Shown here piece after piece: positions 1 through 4,926 of a stretch of DNA of 5,170 nucleotides (position 1 is its first letter; each line of letters starts with the position of its first letter). This DNA is from Rubrobacter sp. (lineage in GTDB: Bacteria; Actinomycetota; Rubrobacteria; Rubrobacterales; Rubrobacteraceae), in assembly GCA_013815485.1 (NCBI GenBank), contig JACDGB010000170.1:1-5170 (forward strand), read 5' to 3'. A program made the position numbers and the translations under genes. The notes under the pieces were generated by a model that saw only the letters and a program-made list of their open reading frames with translations, did no database searches and was not told the origin of the DNA.

Positions 1-439
1 CGGGGCGGATGAGATCTGCCCCCGCCTCGACCTCATCAAGGGTCTGGGCGGCGCGCTCCTGCGAGAGAAGATCGTCGCCGCCTCCAGCGGAGGACTCGTC
101 GTAGTGGCGGACGGCTCGAAGATGGTGGACACGCTGGGCCGGGGACCGCTCCCGGTAGAGGTGGACCGCTTCGGATGGGAGGCCACGGTGGATGCGTTGG
201 CATCCCTGGGCTGCGAGCCTACGCTACGGATGCGCCAGGAAACCGGCCCGTTCATCACCGACGGCGGACACTACACCGTGGACTGCCTCTTCCCTGATAT
301 ACCGGACCCGGCTGCGCTGGAGGCGGAGATACGCGGCATCCCCGGCGCCCTCGAATGTGGCCTTTTCGTGGGGCTCACGCTCGCGGCCATCGTCGCCCGC
401 GGCGGGGCCGGGGGCGGGGTGGAGGTCATCAAGGCGTAG
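1..439 (+). CDS. rpiA: Ribose-5-phosphate isomerase A, C-terminal part (5' end outside window)
   Basis: This enzyme interconverts ribose 5-phosphate and ribulose 5-phosphate in the cytosolic non-oxidative pentose phosphate pathway. The reading frame is open from base 2 to a TAG at 437-439, giving about 145 residues, roughly the last two thirds of a family member. It begins within the GADEI motif (bases 2-16), then KGLGGALLREK (38-70). Aligned from memory to E. coli RpiA, the Asp at 8-10 corresponds to D84, the Lys at 38-40 to K94 and the catalytic Glu at 65-67 to E103. The DGSK segment (110-118) carries the further substrate-binding Lys. LPVEV and the C-terminal IPGALECGLF region also match the family. 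A GTG at base 104 is internal and is not the start. The motif KGLGG replaces the usual KGGG, a mild variation. The gene converges on a - strand gene 62 bases away. Identification is firm; only the N-terminus is missing. Confidence 0.95.
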   Translation, partial: GADEICPRLDLIKGLGGALLREKIVAASSGGLVVVADGSKMVDTLGRGPLPVEVDRFGWEATVDALASLGCEPTLRMRQETGPFITDGGHYTVDCLFPDIPDPAALEAEIRGIPGALECGLFVGLTLAAIVARGGAGGGVEVIKA

Positions 440-440
440 T

Positions 441-465
441 CGCAGGAGGCACTTCGCTCGCTGCG
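441..465 (+). other. Small hairpin just after rpiA
   Basis: The arm CGCAGGAG (441-448) pairs with CTC (457-459) and CTGCG (461-465), giving eight base pairs with one bulged G and an eight-base loop. It starts two bases after the rpiA stop. No T-run follows on the + strand, so it is not a standard intrinsic terminator. It may protect the mRNA 3' end or help a Rho-type stop. This is inferred from base pairing only. Confidence 0.3.
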
Positions 466-473
466 GGAGCTCG

Positions 474-535
474 AAAAGAGAAAACCCGACTTCCGCGCTG
501 GCTAGTTATTCGTGACTCCGAAGCCAGCGCGGGTT
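474..535 (-). terminator. Long-stem terminator of the 90-residue gene, overlapping its 3' end
   Basis: Bases 493-503 and 522-532 form a perfect 11-bp GC-rich stem around an 18-base loop that contains part of the - strand gene's stop codon. In an alternative - strand fold, nine of these pairs are kept and AACCC (rc of 531-535) pairs with GGGTT (rc of 483-487), bulging seven bases. That places the stem base directly before a T-rich tail (TTCTCTTTT, complement of 474-482). Read on the - strand, this looks like an intrinsic terminator. On the + strand the same stem could stop rpiA transcripts but has no T-tract. The stem lies inside the last coding bases of the - strand gene, so sequence there is constrained twice. 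Confidence 0.5.
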
Positions 536-774
536 CCAGAGCGGCTCTTGCCGGAGCGTTCTTTCTCCACGACTAGCTTGTAGATGGACTCGTGCATGAC
601 GTAGACGCTTGCCTTGCCGTCCTGCATATCCACGCGCAGGTAATCGTCCGCGACCTCGATCTTAGCCACGTCATCAGACTCCACGGTGAAAGTGTCCCTG
701 CGATCCCAGATCACGAGGTTCGCCTCCTCGCTCCTGGCCTGGTCCACGATCTTCCCGATAAGCTCCTTGTACAT
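502..774 (-). CDS. Hypothetical 90-residue protein
   Basis: I do not recognise this family. The ATG (774-772) has a good Shine-Dalgarno sequence, AGGAGT, six bases upstream, and a possible -10 box lies further up, so the gene is probably real. Residues 1-17 (KELIGKIVDQARSEEA) look helical. Residues about 19-69 read as alternating beta-strands (LVIWDRRDTFTVE, VAKIEVADDYLRVDM, KASVYVMHESIYKLVVEK), and residues 70-90 are a basic, Ser/Gly-rich, probably disordered tail. There is no signal peptide or membrane helix, so it should be cytosolic. The strand pattern, with the short VYVMHESI stretch near the end of the core, loosely recalls small LSm/SH3-like barrels, but this is only an impression. It stands alone: convergent with rpiA and divergent from the phosphatase gene. 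Codons are like those of its neighbours. Confidence 0.75.
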   Translation of the reverse strand: MYKELIGKIVDQARSEEANLVIWDRRDTFTVESDDVAKIEVADDYLRVDMQDGKASVYVMHESIYKLVVEKERSGKSRSGTRAGFGVTNN

Positions 775-780
775 GCTCTG

Positions 781-786
781 ACTCCT
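781..786 (-). promoter_or_regulatory. Ribosome binding site for the 90-residue gene
   Basis: The - strand reads AGGAGT, followed by six bases and then ATG at 774. This is a near-ideal site and fixes the start of the small hypothetical gene. Confidence 0.7.
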
Positions 787-815
787 GTGCTCTGGGATCC
801 ACGAACGTCCGAACT

Positions 816-821
816 ATTCTA
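816..821 (-). promoter_or_regulatory. Possible -10 box for the 90-residue gene
   Basis: The - strand reads TAGAAT, one base from the TATAAT consensus, about 41 bases upstream of the ATG. This would give a short leader of about 35 bases containing the ribosome binding site. No good -35 hexamer is visible at 16-18 bases upstream (that stretch overlaps the start of the divergent gene), so the call is tentative. Confidence 0.3.
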
Positions 822-836
822 CTTGAGAAAGAGCGC

Positions 837-1457
837 ATGGTAGCAGCCATCCGCCATCTACCTACTGTACTAAAATACCCGGCGGTCGAACTTCGAGCAC
901 GAAACGGAGACGCGAGAACGGACGTGAAAAGCGTGGCAAGGAGGATAAAGGATCTAGATCGAGCATTGTTCCGGGCGATCTTTCGTTTCAAATGGCCGCC
1001 TTTTACGTCCGTGATGCGTGTCTTCACCATCATTGGGGCCGCCGGGTTCGCGTGGGGCGTGACCGCGGGCGTCGCTTTCCTGTTCACTGGCCTGGAGCCG
1101 TTGAGTTTGATCGTGCCGTGGGGAGCTGTCGCTGGCTCGTGGACGGTCACCGAGACCATGAAACACTACTTCGACCGCGCCCGTCCGTTCATGTCGGACA
1201 CGGAGATCTCGCCTCTCATAAAAACACCGTCTTCCAGCTCGTTCCCATCCGGCCATTCCGCGACAGCCGCCGCGGGAGCCATTACCTTGTCGGCGGCGTA
1301 TCCGGTCTTCACGCCGATCTTCTTGTTGACGGGGCTGCTCATCGTTCTTTCTCGTGTCTACCTCGGCGTCCATTACCCCTTCGACGTACTCGCCGGGGTG
1401 CTCATCGGTACCGTGACAGCCGGACTATTCCTGGTGGCGGCGGGGCTCGTGGCGTGA
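837..1457 (+). CDS. PAP2-superfamily membrane phosphatase
   Basis: This is an integral-membrane acid phosphatase of the type-2 phosphatidic acid phosphatase family. Members dephosphorylate lipid phosphates such as undecaprenyl pyrophosphate, phosphatidic acid or phosphatidylglycerophosphate at the membrane surface. All three signature motifs are present: KX6RP at residues 109-117 (KHYFDRARP), PSGH at 137-140, and SRX5HX3D at 172-183 (SRVYLGVHYPFD). H140 and H179 are the expected catalytic histidines. Hydrophobic segments lie at about 60-84, 88-107, 143-157, 158-172 and 184-205. The start is uncertain. ATG 837 has only a weak purine-rich stretch upstream, and the first 29 codons are poor in G/C at the third position. 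GTG 924 or 933 would give a more typical N-terminus, and a TAAAAT at 871-876 could then be a -10 box. The gene is followed after 44 bases by a membrane protein, probably co-transcribed. The exact substrate cannot be told from sequence. Confidence 0.92.
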   Translation: MVAAIRHLPTVLKYPAVELRARNGDARTDVKSVARRIKDLDRALFRAIFRFKWPPFTSVMRVFTIIGAAGFAWGVTAGVAFLFTGLEPLSLIVPWGAVAGSWTVTETMKHYFDRARPFMSDTEISPLIKTPSSSSFPSGHSATAAAGAITLSAAYPVFTPIFLLTGLLIVLSRVYLGVHYPFDVLAGVLIGTVTAGLFLVAAGLVA

Positions 1458-1501
1458 AGCGGATTACCGATGCGGATCATGAATCACGGTAAAAAAGTAG
1501 C

Positions 1502-2044
1502 ATGAGAAACTCACGCTACTACACCATCGGCGCCATCGTCCGGGACCTACGGTCGCTCGAAGTGTTGGAGGGGCGGGTCTGGAACCTGGACCTGCCCGAT
1601 AGCTCGATGGTCGTGCTGGCGCGACGGCGGGACGAACGCTTGATCGAAGCTATTCTTCCCGAAGCTGAGGTGCGCCGGGTCGAGATGGGCCTCTCGAAGG
1701 CGCAGTGGCTGGAATTCACGAGCACCTATCTCGGCGTCACCGCGGTGAGCGTCCTGATGGGGGCCGTCCACCTGCCGACCGGTCTCACCGTCCAGGCGGT
1801 CCTGACCCTCGCCGCCATCATCGGCCTCATCATCTACAATCGCCGCCCTCACCTCCAGAAGAAGCTCCTGGAACTGGCGCTGCCGGAGAAGCTAGCCGAC
1901 GAGTGGAACGATGCCTTCCCCGGCGGCATGGCTCTCATCCTCGTCACCGTGCCGGAAGAATACTTCGACGAAGCACAAGAGACGTTTCTTGAACAGGACG
2001 GTATACAGGCTCCCCTCGCCGTTGACCGGAGACCGGTGTTGTGA
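1502..2044 (+). CDS. Hypothetical membrane-hairpin protein, 180 residues
   Basis: I do not recognise a named family. The layout is distinctive: a soluble N-terminal part (residues 1-70), two closely spaced hydrophobic helices at about 73-91 and 95-113 joined by a short HLPTG turn, then a charged C-terminal soluble part (114-180). The N-terminal part reads as strand YYTIGAIV, a helix at 14-28, strand MVVLARRR, then LIEAILPEAEVRRVE. The C-terminal part reads as strand GMALILVTV (142-150) then helix PEEYFDEAQETFLEQDG. Both soluble ends are predicted on the same side of the membrane, probably the cytoplasm given the basic NRRPHLQKK after helix 2. The overall scheme recalls bacterial stress proteins with an alpha/beta domain and a glycine-rich membrane hairpin, but that is analogy. 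No clear Shine-Dalgarno precedes ATG 1502; no better start is seen, and the frame begins with plausible protein sequence. It is likely in an operon with the upstream phosphatase. Confidence 0.75.
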   Translation: MRNSRYYTIGAIVRDLRSLEVLEGRVWNLDLPDSSMVVLARRRDERLIEAILPEAEVRRVEMGLSKAQWLEFTSTYLGVTAVSVLMGAVHLPTGLTVQAVLTLAAIIGLIIYNRRPHLQKKLLELALPEKLADEWNDAFPGGMALILVTVPEEYFDEAQETFLEQDGIQAPLAVDRRPVL

Positions 2045-2227
2045 AGCTGGTCAGCAATTCATCTATTCAGCCTCTGGTCGCCTGGCCCGCAAACGGCTAA
2101 CGATGCGCGCAGCGGTTTCCTGTGTTCCGGCAGGTTGATGCTTCGCAGAGCGCCGAGAGGTGGCGAGCCGCATCCTTTTTGCTGACTGCTTATGGATGAT
2201 GGCTATTTTGCTGATAAGCTCAACCTC
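2045..2227 (+). other. Intergenic leader before the DUF3891 gene
   Basis: This 183-base stretch separates the 180-residue protein from the DUF3891 start favoured here. I find no credible coding frame in it: the short open frames have poor codon bias and no ribosome binding sites. No tRNA or known riboswitch signature is recognised. It contains the terminator-like hairpin described separately and a second upstream copy of GATGCG (2102-2107) that could compete for the same pairing partner. A weak promoter-like pair, TTGCTG (2179-2184) and TATTTT (2204-2209), has a 19-base spacer, which is longer than ideal. Confidence 0.4.
2137..2180 (+). terminator. Probable intrinsic terminator after the 180-residue gene
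   Basis: GATGC (2137-2141) pairs with GCATC (2170-2174), and inside this CGCC (2151-2154) pairs with GGCG (2162-2165) around a seven-base loop. An internal loop separates the two helices. The structure is followed one base later by five Ts (2176-2180). It would end transcripts from the phosphatase/membrane-protein unit, or act as an attenuator ahead of the DUF3891 gene. The stem is imperfect, so confidence is moderate. Confidence 0.4.
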
Positions 2228-2926
2228 ATGATCGTACGCGAGCGCCCCGATTCTTTCGTCCTTGTCCGGCAACACGATCACGCCCTCGTCTCCGGGGAGT
2301 TCGCTCGGCACTGGACGGAGAGCCCACGTCCCTACGAGCCAGCCGTCTTCGCCGTCAAAAACCACGACGTGGCCTGGAAGGGACCGGACTCATCGGTTCG
2401 GTGGAACGACGAGTCGGACCGCCCATACTCGTTCGTGGATTGCCCGGTTGAGGAGAAGGTCGCGGCTTACGCGGAGGGCCTCGACTGGCTGGAGTCGGAA
2501 GATGCTTACGCAGCCTGTCTGTGCAGCATGCACTACGAGAGGCTGATGCGCGAGTTCGGACGGAGCGATACCGACACGCGGTTCGCCGGAGCCGAGTCCC
2601 GGCGTCAGGAGCGGCTCCGGCAGGATATGAGCCAGGAAGAGTTGGACAACCTGGAGCGCAACCTCGGTTTGCTGCGGCTCTGTGATGGGCTCTCGCTGTT
2701 CGTGTGCCTCAACGAGCCGGGGTCTTCGGGCTACCCGTCACCATATCCGGGAGGCTTCCGGTTCGATGGGGAGACCTTCGAGCCAGTCTGGGAGGATTCA
2801 GATGCCCTGCGCCTGGACCCTAACCCGTTCTCGGGGCCGTTCGGTGTCTCCATCCCATATGAGGAGGTGGATCCCGCCGGAAAACCGATGGGGAGTGGCT
2901 GGATCAATGTTCGAGTAATTTTGTGA
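2228..2926 (+). CDS. DUF3891 family protein
   Basis: This is a cytosolic protein of unknown function, recognised as DUF3891 from its N-terminal MIVRER and the pattern QHDHALVSGEFARHW (residues 15-29), VKNHDVAWKGPD (43-54), RPYSFVDCP (65-73), a mid-protein ACLCSMHYERL (97-106) and a late LLRLCDGLSLFVCL (148-161). The repeated His and Asp residues (H16, D17, H18, H46, D47, H102, D153) look like a metal- or phosphate-binding set. This is inference, since no activity is established to my knowledge. Residues 112-146 are charged and helical. At 232 residues the length is normal. An upstream in-frame ATG at 2192 would add 12 residues, but those codons are A/T-ending at many third positions and the family begins at MIVRE, so 2228 is preferred. 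Neither start has a good Shine-Dalgarno. The gene ends in GTGA, overlapping a possible but unlikely GTG start of the next frame. Confidence 0.85.
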   Translation: MIVRERPDSFVLVRQHDHALVSGEFARHWTESPRPYEPAVFAVKNHDVAWKGPDSSVRWNDESDRPYSFVDCPVEEKVAAYAEGLDWLESEDAYAACLCSMHYERLMREFGRSDTDTRFAGAESRRQERLRQDMSQEELDNLERNLGLLRLCDGLSLFVCLNEPGSSGYPSPYPGGFRFDGETFEPVWEDSDALRLDPNPFSGPFGVSIPYEEVDPAGKPMGSGWINVRVIL

Positions 2927-2928
2927 CC

Positions 2929-2967
2929 GCGGCGCGAATCGTCGCTCTTTCCAACCTTCGTTTTTTT
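2929..2967 (+). terminator. Weak terminator-like hairpin between DUF3891 gene and peptidase
   Basis: GCGGCG (2929-2934) and CGTCGC (2940-2945) form six pairs with one G-U wobble and a five-base loop, followed by TCTTT and, 15 bases later, a run of seven Ts (2961-2967). It could partly end DUF3891 transcripts, making the peptidase a separate unit. The distance to the main T-run weakens the case. Confidence 0.3.
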
Positions 2968-2969
2968 AG

Positions 2970-2975
2970 AGAGGA
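2970..2975 (+). promoter_or_regulatory. Ribosome binding site deciding the peptidase start
   Basis: AGAGGA sits four bases before ATG 2980. The competing GTG at 2923, which overlaps the previous stop, has no such site. This favours 2980 as the true start. Confidence 0.6.
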
Positions 2976-2979
2976 CACC

Positions 2980-4038
2980 ATGAGAGACGCATCTTACGAG
3001 TTCTTGAAAAAGCTGCTTTCCACGCCGGGACCGAGCGGGCGCGAGGCCGCCGTGGCAAAGCTATGGCGGGAAGAGGCCGAAAAGTTCGCCGATGTCCGGG
3101 GCGACAGGATGGGCAACTCGTTCGCCACTTTGAATGCCGGTGGCGGACCTCGGGTCATGCTCTCGGGGCACATAGATGAGATCGGGCTGATGGTCACCCA
3201 CGTAGACGAGCAGGGCCTCGTCCGCTTCTCCGGCGTCGGCGGCTGGGACCCGCAGGTGCTCGTGGGCCAGCGTGTGCGAATTCAGGCGAAAAACAGCGAA
3301 GTCATCGGCGTCGTCGGCAAGAAGGCCATCCACGTCATGGAGCCCGATGAGCGCAAGAAGGTCTCCGAGATCAAAGGACTCTGGATCGACATCGGCGCGA
3401 AAGACGCCGATGAGGCGAAGGAAATGGTCGAGGTCGGGGACGTGGCCGTTCTCGACCAGGACTTGCTGGAGCTCCCGAACGGTCGCATCGCCTCCCGCTC
3501 CCTGGATAACCGCATGGGCGCGTTCGTCGTACTCGAGGCTCTGCGTCTGCTATCGGAGCAAGAAAACGTCGTCGCCGAGGTCGTGGCGGTAGCGAGCGTG
3601 CAGGAGGAGATCGGGCTTTATGGCGCACGCGGCGCAGCTTTCGGCCTCGACCCGGATGCGGCGATAGCCGTGGACGTGACCCACGCCACCGACACACCCG
3701 GCATCCCGAAGAACGAGCATGGCGACCATGCTCTCGGGAGCGGCCCGGTCATCGGGCGGGCTTCTAACCTGAGTCCCATCGTCTCGGATAGACTCATCGC
3801 GGCGGCTGGGGGCGCGGACATCGCGTACACGGTGGAGGCTGGCTCGCGCTCGACGGGCACGGACGCCGACGCCATCCACTTCGCGCGGGCCGGCATCGCC
3901 ACCGGGCTCGTCTCGTGCCCCAATCGCTACATGCACTCCCCGAACGAGGTCGTGGATCTCTCCGACCTGGAAGACGCCGCCCGCCTCATAGCCGTCTACC
4001 TGGGCGGCCTGGATGGGGATACGGACTTCGTCCGCTAG
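2980..4038 (+). CDS. M42-family metallo-aminopeptidase
   Basis: This is a cytosolic di-metal aminopeptidase of family M42 (glutamyl/deblocking aminopeptidase type, often mislabelled endoglucanase M). Members usually form dodecameric tetrahedral shells that trim peptides released by proteases. The 352 residues are a normal family length. Expected metal ligands and catalytic residues are all visible: H64 and D66 in SGHIDEIG, bridging D176 in SLDNRMGA, catalytic E209 and ligand E210 in VQEEIGLYGARGA, D232 in AIAVDVTHATD, and H319 in MHSPNE. The STGTDADAIH segment (291-300) is also typical. The region between D66 and D176 is the inserted oligomerisation domain. ATG 2980 is chosen for its ribosome binding site and a family-typical start (YEFLKKLLSTPGPSGRE); the GTG at 2923 would add 19 unrelated residues. 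It abuts a transporter gene with zero spacing, implying co-translation. Peptide specificity cannot be read from sequence. Confidence 0.93.
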   Translation: MRDASYEFLKKLLSTPGPSGREAAVAKLWREEAEKFADVRGDRMGNSFATLNAGGGPRVMLSGHIDEIGLMVTHVDEQGLVRFSGVGGWDPQVLVGQRVRIQAKNSEVIGVVGKKAIHVMEPDERKKVSEIKGLWIDIGAKDADEAKEMVEVGDVAVLDQDLLELPNGRIASRSLDNRMGAFVVLEALRLLSEQENVVAEVVAVASVQEEIGLYGARGAAFGLDPDAAIAVDVTHATDTPGIPKNEHGDHALGSGPVIGRASNLSPIVSDRLIAAAGGADIAYTVEAGSRSTGTDADAIHFARAGIATGLVSCPNRYMHSPNEVVDLSDLEDAARLIAVYLGGLDGDTDFVR

Positions 4039-4920
4039 TTGGAGGAGCATAGGCAAAAAATCTCGGCGTGGGTCGAGCTATCGCTGCTCCTTACGGTCTT
4101 CTTTTTCGGGACCAACTTCGTCGCGGTCAAGCTGGTGGTCGAGGTCGTGCCGCCGTTCCTCTTCGCGGCGGTACGCTTCACCTTCGCCGGTCTGCTGCTC
4201 TTTCTGTTGCTGCGTCTGACGGAGCCGGAGAGCCGTCTGAAGCGGAGCGACTTCCTGCCGGTCTTCGGACTCGGGGTCATCGGGATCACGTTTACCCAGT
4301 CCGTCTTTACCGTCGGGGTGAGCCTGACGACCGCCGCCAACACCGCGCTTATCTACTCGACCGCCCCTGTGTGGGGGATGCTTCTTGGCTTTTTTCTCGC
4401 GCTTGAGAGACCACGCCTCTCGGGCGTCGCCGGGGTCGTGCTCTGCCTGATCGGGGTCGGAACAGTCGTCTATGGCGGCCTCGAGTTGAGCGGGACGAGC
4501 CTGCTCGGCGACATTCTCATTCTCGCCGCCGCCATCTGCTGGGGCTCCTACACCATGCTCTCCATCGGACTGCTCCGGCGTTACTCGCCGCTGGCCGTAG
4601 CCGCTTATCCTATGGTCCTGGGCGGACTCGCCGCCTTCCCCCTCGCCCTCCTCGACCTCCGCGTGGACGTTGCCTCCATGAGTGGGACCGTGTGGTTCGC
4701 GGCCCTGTACTCGACGCTATGCTCCTCAGCCTTCGGGTTCGCCGCCTGGCAGCAGGGCGTCTCCCGCGTCGGGGCTAACCGCGTGCTCGTCTACCAGTAC
4801 CTCGTCGCCATCACCGGCGTCACCGCGGGCGTCATCCTCCTCGGCGAGAGCTTCGGTCCCCAGCAAATACTTGGCGCAGCGGTTGTCCTCGCCGGAGTTT
4901 ATCTGGCGCGCAGGAAGTAG
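4039..4920 (+). CDS. EamA/DMT-superfamily transporter, ten-helix
   Basis: This is an inner-membrane exporter of the drug/metabolite transporter superfamily, 293 residues. It carries two EamA repeats, at about 15-145 and 155-289, each of five hydrophobic helices: about 11-31, 38-58, 72-92, 98-120, 127-147, then 155-177, 184-205, 216-238, 246-268 and 273-290. Typical features include FFGTNFVAVK, PPFLFAAVRF, TTAANTALIYSTAPVW with the conserved Pro in helix 4, AAICWGSYTM at the start of repeat 2, and LGESFGPQQILGAAVVLAGVYLARR at the end. Relatives export amino acids, nucleosides or other small metabolites; the substrate here is unknown. The TTG start follows the peptidase TAG directly, and an in-frame stop forbids anything longer. 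The only Shine-Dalgarno-like GGAGGAG lies inside codons 1-3, so initiation probably relies on reinitiation after the peptidase. Coupling to a peptidase hints at export of peptide-derived amino acids, by inference. Confidence 0.92.
   Translation: MEEHRQKISAWVELSLLLTVFFFGTNFVAVKLVVEVVPPFLFAAVRFTFAGLLLFLLLRLTEPESRLKRSDFLPVFGLGVIGITFTQSVFTVGVSLTTAANTALIYSTAPVWGMLLGFFLALERPRLSGVAGVVLCLIGVGTVVYGGLELSGTSLLGDILILAAAICWGSYTMLSIGLLRRYSPLAVAAYPMVLGGLAAFPLALLDLRVDVASMSGTVWFAALYSTLCSSAFGFAAWQQGVSRVGANRVLVYQYLVAITGVTAGVILLGESFGPQQILGAAVVLAGVYLARRK
4041..4047 (+). promoter_or_regulatory. Misplaced Shine-Dalgarno-like GGAGGAG at transporter start
   Basis: A perfect GGAGGAG overlaps the last base of the TTG start codon and codons 2-3. 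It is too late to serve TTG 4039. The next in-frame non-standard candidate, ATC at 4060, lies 12 bases beyond it. It could capture ribosomes terminating at TAG 4036-4038 and position them for restart. Confidence 0.35.
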
Positions 4921-4926
4921 TGAAGA

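Noticed and set aside
674..1159. Long - strand open frame (161 codons) across the divergent promoter region
   Set aside because: It overlaps two better-supported genes, has low-complexity shadow-type composition, no ribosome binding site and no recognisable domain.
1464..1492. Inverted repeat TTACCG / CGGTAA followed by six As between phosphatase and membrane-protein genes
   Set aside because: The stem has only six pairs with a 17-base loop and is followed by As, not Ts, on the + strand. It does not work as a terminator in either direction, and an operator role cannot be supported.
2120..2180. tRNA- or riboswitch-like segment (GCCGAGAGGTGGCG)
   Set aside because: It superficially recalls a Leu/Ser tRNA D-arm, but no acceptor stem, anticodon arm or T-loop sequence follows, and no known riboswitch consensus fits.
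2923..2979. GTG start for the peptidase giving a four-base GTGA overlap with DUF3891
   Set aside because: The added 19 residues do not look like the family and there is no ribosome binding site; ATG 2980 has one and a typical N-terminus.
3550..4056. Long - strand open frame opposite the peptidase 3' half
   Set aside because: It is the antisense shadow of a gene with full catalytic motifs; the length reflects high GC, not coding.
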